Origin: an uncultured Caryophanales bacterium | Lineage (GTDB): Bacteria > Bacillota_I > Bacilli_A > RFN20 > CAG-826 | Assembly: GCA_946624155.1 (NCBI GenBank) | Contig: CAMORU010000007.1 | Location: 1 to 20,229, forward strand | Direction: 5' to 3' | DNA: 20,229 bases | Shown here: positions 8,083 through 14,453 of the stretch, piece by piece | Layout: each line of letters opens with the position of its first letter | Numbering within the stretch: the stretch's first letter is position 1 | Program-made: the position numbers and the translations under genes | The notes under the pieces: generated by a model | Seen by the model: only the letters and a program-made list of their open reading frames with translations | Database searches by the model: none | Told to the model about the DNA's origin: nothing

Positions 8083-8729
8083 TATTTTGAAAATTCCTTA
8101 AAAACTTTGCGATTTTGATAAATATAAATAATTCCACTAACCAAAGACATTAATGTCGCAAGATAGAAGAACCAATTTGAAATTTGAAGAGCTGGATGCC
8201 ATTTAGAATCAAAGTAACTAAACGGCCAATCATTTAATAAAAGCATTGGAATAGCAATCATTTGTAGAACAGTTTTGGCTTTTCCGAATATATTTGCTGC
8301 GATAACGATGTTTTTCTTTACTGCAATAAGTCTAAGAGCATCAACAATTAAATCTCTCGCAATCATAAGAACCACGCAAATAGCGAGTATTGTTAACATA
8401 AGCGAGTTATTGCGTTGTTCTGGTGCATATGCTTGTGGCACAAGTATGAAAATCATCATTGCATCATTTAGTAATTTGTCAGCAATTGGATCAAGGAATT
8501 TTCCAAGGTCAGTGACAAGGTTACATTTACGAGCAATTTTGCCATCAATCATGTCAGTAAATGCAGCAACAATAAAGACGCAAGTGAAGATAAGATAAAC
8601 GATGTTAATCTTTGAATTTCCTATAGATTTCACTGAAAAATCAGGGATTAATGCCAAAACAAACATAGCAATAATCATTGCAAAAATTAGAACGATTCTG
8701 CTCACTGTAATCTTGTTAGGTAAGTTCAT
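8082..8729 (-). CDS. pgsA: CDP-diacylglycerol-glycerol-3-phosphate 3-phosphatidyltransferase
   Basis: Integral membrane enzyme making phosphatidylglycerophosphate from CDP-diacylglycerol, the committed step to phosphatidylglycerol and cardiolipin. The 215-aa protein carries the complete CDP-alcohol phosphatidyltransferase signature: Asp59, Asp62-Gly63, Ala66-Arg67, Gly76, Asp80 and Asp84 in the D-x2-DG-x2-AR-x8-G-x3-D-x3-D spacing. Several hydrophobic helices are visible (about 10-28, 42-58, 110-130, 147-162, 185-205). The ATG has a GGAG site 8 nt away, only a few bases beyond the 3' end of rnpB, so pgsA is probably on a transcript that runs through rnpB. The stop overlaps cinA by one base. 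Confidence 0.95.
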   Translation of the reverse strand: MNLPNKITVSRIVLIFAMIIAMFVLALIPDFSVKSIGNSKINIVYLIFTCVFIVAAFTDMIDGKIARKCNLVTDLGKFLDPIADKLLNDAMMIFILVPQAYAPEQRNNSLMLTILAICVVLMIARDLIVDALRLIAVKKNIVIAANIFGKAKTVLQMIAIPMLLLNDWPFSYFDSKWHPALQISNWFFYLATLMSLVSGIIYIYQNRKVFKEFSK

Positions 8730-8747
8730 CTTTTTGTCTCCTTTTTT

Positions 8748-9086
8748 GAGTGCCGACCCTGTAAGCCATGTTTTGTCTAGGATAATAATTTATCTACGGT
8801 TTCCCGTGCCAATCAGGATTCAATTCTCCCTCTTGACCTCCCCTACCAAAATTTGGGTTTCTCGCTTGTGGGGCTTGCCAACGTTTCATGTCAGCGTTTC
8901 CGCTTGTTCGTCTCTGTGGTGCTTTATGGAACATCATCATGACCGAAGTTTTAGACTAGTTCCGCCATCACGTACTCCTACGTGCCTAACGTTATTTTTT
9001 CCGCTAGCGCAATCACTACAGGCATCGCAGCCTGTGCGAGCATGGACTTTCCTCTAGCTATTGCTAGCAATTATCCGGGTCGGAAA
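8748..9086 (-). ncRNA. rnpB: RNase P RNA, type B (Bacillus class)
   Basis: Catalytic RNA that trims tRNA 5' leaders. The minus strand contains the hallmark conserved blocks in order: GAGGAAAGTCCATGCTCGCAC (in two parts) near the 5' end, GATGCCTGTAGTG, the GCGAGAAACCCAAATTTTGG and GGTAGGGGA region typical of type B near 8840-8866, and ACAAAACATGGCTTACAG close to the 3' end. The ends pair as P1: CCGACCC (9083-9077) with GGGTCGG (8759-8753). P3 is visible as CTAGC-AATA-GCTAG. The length of about 340 nt is a little shorter than the B. subtilis RNA (about 400). The exact ends are estimated from P1. The 5' part overlaps the end of gpsB by about 20 nt, and gpsB next to rnpB is the Bacillus arrangement. 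No terminator follows. Confidence 0.95.
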
Positions 9087-9444
9087 GTGCTTTTTTAGGA
9101 TTGATTCCTTTTCTATAAAGGACCCTTTCATAAGCAGAGATCTTCTGGATTAACTCGTAGTTATCTCCATTAATAGAACTTGCTTGTTTCAACGAGTCAA
9201 ATTTCTTTTTTAAAGAAGTTAATTCAAAACTTAACGTTTGAATTTGTTTCTTTAATTCATCATTTTTGGCAAGTTGCTTTGCATTTTCTTGGACAAGCTC
9301 ATCAATTGTGGATGCCGTAGCAAGATAGTCACTAATGATTTTGTCAAAAGTTTCATCGACCTCTAAAGAGTTGTACCCTTTTTGGGCAGGGCTAAACTTA
9401 ATGTTTAGAATTGTTTTTGCATCGTAATTGAGTTTGTTTGCCAT
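9064..9444 (-). CDS. gpsB: GpsB/DivIVA-like cell-division protein
   Basis: Cytoplasmic adaptor that coordinates septal and lateral wall growth in Firmicutes. The 126-aa protein has the N-terminal DivIVA/GpsB membrane-binding domain (residues 5-42: LNYDAKTILNIKF then GYNSLEVDETFDKII), a coiled coil (about 43-90), and a C-terminal segment NYELIQKISAYERVLY resembling the GpsB trimerisation motif. It is longer than B. subtilis GpsB (98 aa) mainly at the C terminus. An in-frame upstream start exists, but the domain begins at MANKLNY, and the -10 box at 9466-9461 leaves only about 10 nt of leader, so I start at 9444 although no Shine-Dalgarno is present. The last 6-7 codons and the stop lie within rnpB. 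Synteny with rnpB supports gpsB over divIVA. Confidence 0.88.
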   Translation of the reverse strand: MANKLNYDAKTILNIKFSPAQKGYNSLEVDETFDKIISDYLATASTIDELVQENAKQLAKNDELKKQIQTLSFELTSLKKKFDSLKQASSINGDNYELIQKISAYERVLYRKGINPKKALSDPDNC

Positions 9445-9460
9445 AATAAAATGCTTTTTA

Positions 9461-9489
9461 ATTATAATTAAAATTACTGATAAACTCAA
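9461..9489 (-). promoter_or_regulatory. Promoter for gpsB (and probably rnpB-pgsA)
   Basis: On the minus strand TTGAGT (9489-9484), 17-nt spacer, TATAAT (9466-9461): a standard housekeeping promoter with a perfect -10. The predicted start near 9454 leaves a leader of about 10 nt before the gpsB ATG with no Shine-Dalgarno. Since no terminator is seen before rnpB or pgsA, it may serve all three. Confidence 0.65.
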
Positions 9490-9515
9490 ATTGTTTTTAA
9501 AAAACAAGTGGGAAT

Positions 9516-9524
9516 TGTTATAAT
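9516..9524 (+). promoter_or_regulatory. Extended -10 promoter for the exonuclease-recU operon
   Basis: TGT followed by a perfect TATAAT (9519-9524). There is no convincing -35 at the normal distance. The predicted start at about 9531 is only around 4 nt before the ATG at 9535, which makes a leaderless message likely. It is divergent from the gpsB promoter, with the two -10 boxes about 50 nt apart. Confidence 0.6.
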
Positions 9525-9534
9525 AATTCTCGCT

Positions 9535-10260
9535 ATGCAAGCTTTAGAAAAGATTTTAAAAAATAGAAAATCTCTTTGTTTCATCGATTTAGAAGGAACA
9601 CAGTTTTCACACGAAATGATTGCTATTGGAGCAGTCAAAGTCGATCTTCACAAAGATGGTTCTATTAAGAAAATCCATAAAGGCTACTACACTTTGGTTA
9701 AACCAAAATCTAGAATCGGCAAAGTTGTTACCGAGTTAACCGGAATAACAGAAAAAGATGTAAAGGAAAATGGAGTTCCTTTTAGAGTCGCATTGAACGG
9801 ACTCAAAAAATATATGGGATTTTATTTTAACAAGTGTTTGTTTGTTGCTTTCGGAAATCACGACTTCAGAATTATGGCTCATTCTCTAGCTCATAACCTT
9901 GACGTTAATAAAGAAGACGTAGAAACCGTTATTAAACATCAATTTGATTTAGCTGACTTTCTTAGCACTTACATTAAAGATGAAAACAACAATAATTTGT
10001 CTTTAGCAAATTTCTTAAAAATCTTTAACATTGAGTTTAAAGGCACTCAACATAATGCATTAGCGGATACGCTTAATACAGTTTATCTGTATGACGCTTT
10101 CCTTAAAAATAAAGAAATAGTAGTCAATGAATATCGCAAAACCTTAGGCATGTATCGACATCTTCCTGAGCCTATTCATTTGGCTATTGAAAAATTATCC
10201 AAAAAAGAAAATGTCTCAGCTGAAGAGTTCGAATCATATGTCAGAAATTCACTGAAATGA
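9535..10260 (+). CDS. DEDDh 3'-5' exonuclease (DnaQ/KapD-like)
   Basis: Probable 3'-5' nuclease of the DnaQ-like superfamily acting on DNA or RNA ends; the substrate cannot be told from sequence. All five catalytic residues are visible in the 241-aa protein: Asp18 and Glu20 (FIDLEGTQ, Exo I), Asp110 (FGNHD, Exo II), and His173 and Asp178 (HNALAD, Exo III, DEDDh type). A C-terminal extension of about 50 residues after the fold is helical and of unknown role. A GTG at 9508 in the same frame would add nine hydrophobic residues but overlaps the -10 box, so ATG 9535 is chosen. No ribosome site is present. Its TGA overlaps the recU ATG (ATGA), so the two are co-translated, which hints at a recombination or repair role. 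It occupies the place of ypsA in B. subtilis. Confidence 0.85.
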   Translation: MQALEKILKNRKSLCFIDLEGTQFSHEMIAIGAVKVDLHKDGSIKKIHKGYYTLVKPKSRIGKVVTELTGITEKDVKENGVPFRVALNGLKKYMGFYFNKCLFVAFGNHDFRIMAHSLAHNLDVNKEDVETVIKHQFDLADFLSTYIKDENNNNLSLANFLKIFNIEFKGTQHNALADTLNTVYLYDAFLKNKEIVVNEYRKTLGMYRHLPEPIHLAIEKLSKKENVSAEEFESYVRNSLK

Positions 10261-10853
10261 TTAAGTACTCAAACGGACAAAATTTTACGAAAAAACCCGA
10301 AAAATCATCAAAATTCTCGATTAATTCGACTTCTTTTTCGCACTCAAATAGAGGAATGAATTTAGAAGAAGATATCAACCTAAGCAACGAATATTACAAA
10401 GCAAACGAATCGTGCTTAGTAACAAAAAGACCAACTCCTATTAATGTAGTATCAGTTGACTATACAAAAGGAGCAGTAATAACGAATGCTTATTTTGAAA
10501 AACAGTCGACAACTGACTATAACGGAGTTTACAAAGGAAGGTACATTGATTTTGAAGCAAAGTCGACACAAAAAACGTCGTCCTTTCCATTAGCAAACGT
10601 TTCCAAACATCAAATTGATCATTTAAAACACGTTTTGAAGCATGGAGGAATTGCTTTCTTTATCATTGAATTTGCCAAACTTGATCAGGTGTTTTTGCTT
10701 GACGCTTCCTATGTCATTGAATATTTTGAAAACGGAACAAGGAAATCTATACCTTATCAAGATGTTTTAGAGAATGGTCACCAAATTAAAAAAGGCCTTG
10801 CGCCTCGCTTAGATTATTTAGAAATTATCGAGAAAAACTACATGAATTCCTAG
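10257..10853 (+). CDS. recU: Holliday junction resolvase RecU
   Basis: Homodimeric endonuclease that cleaves four-way junctions and modulates RecA in Firmicutes. The 198-aa length fits the family (about 200). The N-terminal tail is basic and Ser/Asn-rich, followed by NRGMNLEEDINLSNEYY (31-47), RPTPINVVSVDY (58-69) and the catalytic block STTDYNGVYKGRYIDFEAKS with Asp87, Glu100 and Lys102, at nearly the same positions as in B. subtilis RecU. FPLANVSKHQIDHL follows. The start is set by the 4-nt overlap with the exonuclease gene. In most Bacilli recU is paired with ponA; here ponA is absent and the gene runs tail to tail into nth, sharing the CTAG tetramer as both stop codons. Confidence 0.96.
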   Translation: MIKYSNGQNFTKKPEKSSKFSINSTSFSHSNRGMNLEEDINLSNEYYKANESCLVTKRPTPINVVSVDYTKGAVITNAYFEKQSTTDYNGVYKGRYIDFEAKSTQKTSSFPLANVSKHQIDHLKHVLKHGGIAFFIIEFAKLDQVFLLDASYVIEYFENGTRKSIPYQDVLENGHQIKKGLAPRLDYLEIIEKNYMNS

Positions 10854-11467
10854 TGATTTTTGCAAAATTGCTTCAATTTACAATTTGCACATTCAGGTGA
10901 AAGTGCTTTGCAAAAATACCTACCGAACCAAATAATTTGATGGTTTGTTTTAACAACCCTTTCTTTAGGGATAATTGACATATATTTTTGTTCAATTTTC
11001 TCAACAGAATCTTTTTCGCATGCAATGCCTAATCGTTTTGCAACTCTTTGCATATGAGTATCAACTGCTAGAACTGGATCATTAAATAATTCGCCGAAAA
11101 CACAATTCTTTGTTTTATTTCCAACTCCTGGCATTGCTAACAATGCTTCTGAATCATGAGGAACTTTTCCGTGATATTGGGTCACTAAAATTTGTGCAAT
11201 CTTAATAACATTTTTAGCTTTGACTTGATACATACCTAAATGTCGAATTATGAATTCGACATCTGAAAGATCAGCTTTAGCTAATTCTTCGACAGTTTTA
11301 TATTTCGAAAATAAAATAGCAGTCGCTTGGTTAACAGATTTATCTGTTGTTTGAGCGGAAAGCATGACTGCTATTAAAAGTTCATAATCTTTAGAATAGA
11401 CTAATTCACAATGTGCATCTGGATATTTTTCATCCAAATATGAGAATAATAATTCAGTATTAATCAT
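10850..11467 (-). CDS. nth: Endonuclease III (DNA glycosylase/AP lyase)
   Basis: Removes oxidised pyrimidines and cuts AP sites in base-excision repair. The 205-aa protein has the helix-hairpin-helix MPGVGNKTKN with the catalytic Lys118, the catalytic Asp136 in AVDTHMQRVAKRLG, and the C-terminal 4Fe-4S loop with Cys186, 193, 196 and 202 in the canonical C-x6-C-x2-C-x5-C spacing. The substrate-side motif LLIAVMLSAQTTD is intact. Its start overlaps the end of dnaD by 8 nt, the Bacillus dnaD-nth arrangement. The Fe-S cluster fits the presence of sufB and a ferredoxin in the window. Confidence 0.97.
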   Translation of the reverse strand: MINTELLFSYLDEKYPDAHCELVYSKDYELLIAVMLSAQTTDKSVNQATAILFSKYKTVEELAKADLSDVEFIIRHLGMYQVKAKNVIKIAQILVTQYHGKVPHDSEALLAMPGVGNKTKNCVFGELFNDPVLAVDTHMQRVAKRLGIACEKDSVEKIEQKYMSIIPKERVVKTNHQIIWFGRYFCKALSPECANCKLKQFCKNH

Positions 11468-12107
11468 CTATCCATTTTGCCTTAGCAATTTTAAGTGTCT
11501 CTTCAATGTTTTTATCCCACTTATCACTTGCAGCACTGGCACCAGTCTTTGCAATATCATCTCTAGTTTGCCATTGAAGAAGTAGTTTATCGATTGATTT
11601 GAATGTTTTCTTTCCTTTGGAAACGCATTCTCTCATAGCATCAATAATTGTGTCAGCAGGATAGCCGTGTTGAATCCAATCGTCTATAAGTGAATTTTCA
11701 AGTGGAGATAAAGTTGTCTTAAATTCTTTTTCAAAAGCCTTTTTTACTGAATCGATTGCTTCAGCTTTTTCTTTGTTGTTGTGGTTCTCGTCATCAGCGG
11801 CCATTTCTTCAGTAAATGTTTTAAGTAACTTCTTTTGAAGAGGTTTTAAAGAAACCTTAATTTTTTTGCCAGTGTCAAATACCAAAAGGCCTCTTTCGAT
11901 TAACGTAACAAAAATTTTATCTAGTTCTTTAACATCTAAGTTCATTTTCATAGATAAAAGATCTGGAGTGATTAAAGTATTTTTTTGTTGTAAAAGATGA
12001 TCAATCATCAAAATAACAGAAAGCTCATTCTCACTTAGTCTTAGCTTCTTGTAATACTCGATGAGTAAATATCTATAATCGATAGCATCTCTTTGCGAAT
12101 CTGACAT
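11460..12107 (-). CDS. dnaD: DnaD, primosome/replication initiation protein
   Basis: Firmicutes replication-restart and initiation protein that remodels DNA and helps load helicase at oriC and stalled forks. The 215-aa protein has an N-terminal winged-helix domain (about 12-95: LRLSENELSVILMIDHLL, then a wing near 70-85), an acidic linker (100-118), and the C-terminal DnaD domain (about 120-180) ending in the characteristic IDKLLLQW. Length is close to B. subtilis DnaD (about 230), and linkage to nth supports DnaD over DnaB. It follows the short cca by 41 nt. A -35/-10 pair at 12145-12118 would start the message only about 4 nt before the ATG, without a Shine-Dalgarno. Confidence 0.9.
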   Translation of the reverse strand: MSDSQRDAIDYRYLLIEYYKKLRLSENELSVILMIDHLLQQKNTLITPDLLSMKMNLDVKELDKIFVTLIERGLLVFDTGKKIKVSLKPLQKKLLKTFTEEMAADDENHNNKEKAEAIDSVKKAFEKEFKTTLSPLENSLIDDWIQHGYPADTIIDAMRECVSKGKKTFKSIDKLLLQWQTRDDIAKTGASAASDKWDKNIEETLKIAKAKWIDD

Positions 12108-12117
12108 ATTGTTTAGT

Positions 12118-12145
12118 ATTCTATAATAATCTTTTAATAATTCAA
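12118..12145 (-). promoter_or_regulatory. Candidate promoter for dnaD-nth
   Basis: Minus strand TTGAAT (12145-12140), 16-nt spacer, TAGAAT (12123-12118). The predicted start near 12111 is about 4 nt from the dnaD ATG at 12107, so the transcript would be leaderless. The -35 lies inside the dyad at the end of cca (12136-12153). Confidence 0.45.
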
Positions 12146-12153
12146 GAATTATT
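12136..12153 (-). repeat. AT-rich inverted repeat over the cca stop codon
   Basis: Eight-base stem AATAATTC/GAATTATT with a two-base loop, followed on the minus strand by AAAAG. It spans the cca stop codon (12151-12149). Without G+C or a U-tract it is unlikely to be a strong terminator. Confidence 0.4.
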
Positions 12154-12763
12154 TAAAACTATTTATTTTTCTTTCTTCTTCTTTAATCTTATCAGGATTA
12201 AGTTTTTCAAGTAAATAACTAAGGTTTTCCATAGCTTTTAATGTTTTTTTCTCAATCACAAAATTAAGTTTAGAAGCAAATCTTTTTGCTCTTAAAATTC
12301 TTAAAGGGTCTTCTTTAATACGGGTTTCAGGGTCCCCAATGAAACGAATGACTTTATTTTTTAAATCGTTTAATCCATTAGAAGGATCATATATTTTTCC
12401 ATTTATATCTCTATAAATAGCATTAATTGTAAAGTCTCTTCTTTTATAGTCTTCTTCTAAAGACTTAACAAATTTAATTTCGGTTGGATGTCTATAGTCA
12501 CTATAACTTTCTTCTTTTCTAAAAGTTGTAATTTCAGCCCTGCCAAACTCTCCTTTGTATTTTATACAACCATATTTCGCAAAAGTAGAATTGATATCTG
12601 GCAAAAATTTGATTATTTCTTCAGGAGTTGCATCTGTTGCAAAATCAAAATCGTATACTTCAATACCGAGTAAAGAATCTCTAACGCTTCCACCAACTTC
12701 AAAAATAGAGAATCCATTCTCTTTAAATTTTTTATCTAGAAACGCGAATAATTGGTTGTTCAT
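12149..12763 (-). CDS. cca: Short class II tRNA nucleotidyltransferase (CCA-adding), head and neck only
   Basis: Adds or repairs the 3' CCA of tRNAs. The 204-aa protein is about half the usual 390-450. Everything needed for catalysis is visible: nucleotidyltransferase motif A with GGSVRD (24-29) and the metal pair Asp38/Asp40 in DFDFAT, motif B RRDFTINAI (108-116), the nucleotide-templating motif D with Glu151, Asp152 and Arg155 in EDPLRILRAKRF, and a neck helix ending in a motif-E-like NPDKIKEE (189-196). The body and tail domains that bind the tRNA elbow are absent. Only 41 nt separate the stop from dnaD, so the missing half is not hidden in another frame. No Shine-Dalgarno is present; the ATG directly follows the T-tract of the HU terminator. 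Clean motifs argue for an active gene, not a decaying one. Confidence 0.85.
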   Translation of the reverse strand: MNNQLFAFLDKKFKENGFSIFEVGGSVRDSLLGIEVYDFDFATDATPEEIIKFLPDINSTFAKYGCIKYKGEFGRAEITTFRKEESYSDYRHPTEIKFVKSLEEDYKRRDFTINAIYRDINGKIYDPSNGLNDLKNKVIRFIGDPETRIKEDPLRILRAKRFASKLNFVIEKKTLKAMENLSYLLEKLNPDKIKEEERKINSFK

Positions 12764-12793
12764 TTTAAAATAAAAGGTGCTCTATGAGCACCT
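12764..12793 (-). terminator. Intrinsic terminator after hup, directly before the cca start
   Basis: Minus strand AGGTGCTC-ATA-GAGCACCT (12793-12775), an eight-pair stem with a three-base loop, followed by TTTATTTTAAA. It begins 17 nt after the HU stop. Its T-tract ends at the cca ATG (12763), so read-through would be needed for hup-cca co-transcription. Confidence 0.8.
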
Positions 12794-12810
12794 ATATATA
12801 CTCGTCAAAC

Positions 12811-13086
12811 TTATTTGTTAAGTTTAGCTTTTAAAGACTTCGAAGGTCTAAATCCTGCTGTATTGTTTGCAGGAATAATAATTGGTGCTCCACTTGAAGG
12901 ATTTGTTCCTTTTCTTGGAAGTCTTTCTTTCTTATAGAAGACGCCAAAGTTTGAAATTTTAACTTCTTCGCCTTTAATAATCTTTTGTTCAATAAGATCC
13001 AAGAAGTCGTCAACAATCATTTCAACATCTTGTTTTGGGTAATCAGTTTTTTCGGAAACTGCAAGAACTAATTCGGCTTTATTCAT
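12811..13086 (-). CDS. hup: DNA-binding protein HU
   Basis: Small histone-like protein that bends and compacts DNA as a dimer. The 91-aa length is standard for HU. The sequence opens MNKAELVLAVSEKT, and the DNA-binding arm shows the family signature: ISNFGVFYKKERLPRKGTNP (45-64), then the turn with IIIPANNTAGFRPSKSLK, including the tip proline of the IPA motif. A strong TAGGAG ribosome site precedes the ATG, and an extended -10 promoter lies upstream, so it is probably a highly expressed single-gene unit closed by the terminator at 12793-12764. Location after der matches the Bacilli order. HU is favoured over IHF by taxon and sequence. Confidence 0.96.
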   Translation of the reverse strand: MNKAELVLAVSEKTDYPKQDVEMIVDDFLDLIEQKIIKGEEVKISNFGVFYKKERLPRKGTNPSSGAPIIIPANNTAGFRPSKSLKAKLNK

Positions 13087-13116
13087 CTTTTAATCTCCTA
13101 AATGAGTGCGATAACT

Positions 13117-13145
13117 AATATAGCAAAAAAAATTATTTTAGTAAA
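13117..13145 (-). promoter_or_regulatory. Promoter for hup
   Basis: Minus strand TTTACT (13145-13140), 17-nt spacer, TATATT (13122-13117), with TGC immediately before the -10 (extended -10). The predicted start near 13110 gives a leader of about 24 nt containing TAGGAG. The spacer contains the T-run of the possible der terminator. Confidence 0.55.
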
Positions 13146-13150
13146 CTAAA
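13124..13150 (-). terminator. Possible weak terminator after der
   Basis: Dyad TTTAGT-TT-ACTAAA (13150-13137) overlapping the der stop, followed by ATAATTTTTTTTG on the minus strand. The T-run is good but the stem has few G:C pairs, so efficiency is doubtful. Confidence 0.35.
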
Positions 13151-14453
13151 CTCTTTCTCTTAACACAAGTTCTATAGGTGTTCCATCTAGATTAAAAGAT
13201 GCTCTTAATCTATTTTCTATATATCTTAGATAGGAAAAATGGGCATATTTCGGCTTATTTACGAACAAAACAAATGTTGGGGGACAACTATTCGCTTGAT
13301 TAACAAAATAGATTTTTAATCTTCCTCCATTGAAGTCTGGAGCTTCATTCATTAGTTGAGCATCTTGCACTACTTGATTCAATAAAGAAGTAGAAATATG
13401 TGTATCATAAGCCTTGTGAACCATGTCGATTTTATCAAAAATATTTTCTACTTTTGATGTTGTCTTAGCTGAGACAAAAACGATTGGAGCATATTCTAAG
13501 AATTGAAATTCTTTTCTAATCTTTTTTTCAAACTCGCTCTGTGTGTTTTGTTCTTTTTTAACTAAATCCCATTTATTCACAACAATGATAACGGCCTTTT
13601 TCTTTTCAATTGCATAACCGACAACATGTTTATCTTGTTCAATAATGCCTTCATTAGCATCAATAACAAGCAAAACAATTTCACTTCTATCGACTGCTGC
13701 TAAAGCACGAAGCATAGAATATTTATCAATTGATTCATAAATTTTGCCACGTTTTTTTAAACCTGCTGTATCAATAACAACATAATCTTTGTTGTCTCTT
13801 GTAATTTTTGTGTCTATTGAGTCTCTTGTTGTTCCAACAATATTCGAAACAATAACTCTTTCTTTCTTAAGCAAAGCATTCACTAATGATGACTTTCCAA
13901 CATTAGGTCTACCAATAATTGAAAAAGTAATTGCATCTTCATATTTTTCTTCTTCAACTTTCGGAAGAACTTTTACTATCTTATCAAGTATATCGCCTAT
14001 ACCAATTCCGTGTTCTCCAGAGGTGGCGATAGGCTCACCTAAACCAAGTGAATAAAACTCTGAAATAGACATGAGCATATCTTGGTTATCTACCTTATTT
14101 ACCGCTAAAATCACGGGTTTTTTCGTCTTAAATAACATTTTGGCGATAAATCTATCGTCCTTAGAAATGCCCTTCTTTCCATCGGCAACAAATATAATTA
14201 CATCAGCCTCATCAATAGCTAATTGAGTTTGTACTCTAATTTGTTCTTGGAATGGTCTATCAGCGAGTTCAATTCCACCAGTATCAACAAGTCGAAAAGA
14301 ACGATCTAACCATTCGGCAGTTTCATATAAGCGATCTCTTGTAACGCCTGGCTGGTCATCAACAATTGCGCGTCTTCTTCCAACGATACGATTAAAAATC
14401 GTAGATTTACCTACGTTAGGACTTCCAACAATTGCGACTACTCCTAAAGGCAT
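13146..14453 (-). CDS. der: Ribosome biogenesis GTPase Der (EngA)
   Basis: Tandem GTPase needed for maturation of the 50S subunit. The 435-aa length is typical. Two G domains are evident: the first with GSPNVGKST (residues 10-18), DTGG and NKVD; the second with GRPNVGKSS (about 181-189), DTAG and NKWD. These are followed by the KH-like C-terminal domain (about 350-435) with FVNKPKYAHFSYLRYIENRLR. The start overlaps the cmk stop by one base (TAATG), indicating coupled translation in the order cmk-der. In B. subtilis rpsA-like and gpsA genes lie near these; they are missing here. Confidence 0.97.
   Translation of the reverse strand: MPLGVVAIVGSPNVGKSTIFNRIVGRRRAIVDDQPGVTRDRLYETAEWLDRSFRLVDTGGIELADRPFQEQIRVQTQLAIDEADVIIFVADGKKGISKDDRFIAKMLFKTKKPVILAVNKVDNQDMLMSISEFYSLGLGEPIATSGEHGIGIGDILDKIVKVLPKVEEEKYEDAITFSIIGRPNVGKSSLVNALLKKERVIVSNIVGTTRDSIDTKITRDNKDYVVIDTAGLKKRGKIYESIDKYSMLRALAAVDRSEIVLLVIDANEGIIEQDKHVVGYAIEKKKAVIIVVNKWDLVKKEQNTQSEFEKKIRKEFQFLEYAPIVFVSAKTTSKVENIFDKIDMVHKAYDTHISTSLLNQVVQDAQLMNEAPDFNGGRLKIYFVNQANSCPPTFVLFVNKPKYAHFSYLRYIENRLRASFNLDGTPIELVLRERV

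Noticed and set aside
8602..9057. Plus-strand open frame of about 150 codons between pgsA and gpsB
   Set aside because: It lies opposite the 5' end of pgsA and almost all of rnpB. The conserved RNase P blocks and P1 pairing explain the sequence, and the predicted protein has no recognisable motif or ribosome site.
9445..9540. Longer gpsB start adding 32 residues
   Set aside because: The extra part covers the gpsB promoter and the divergent promoter, and the DivIVA/GpsB domain begins at MANKLNY.
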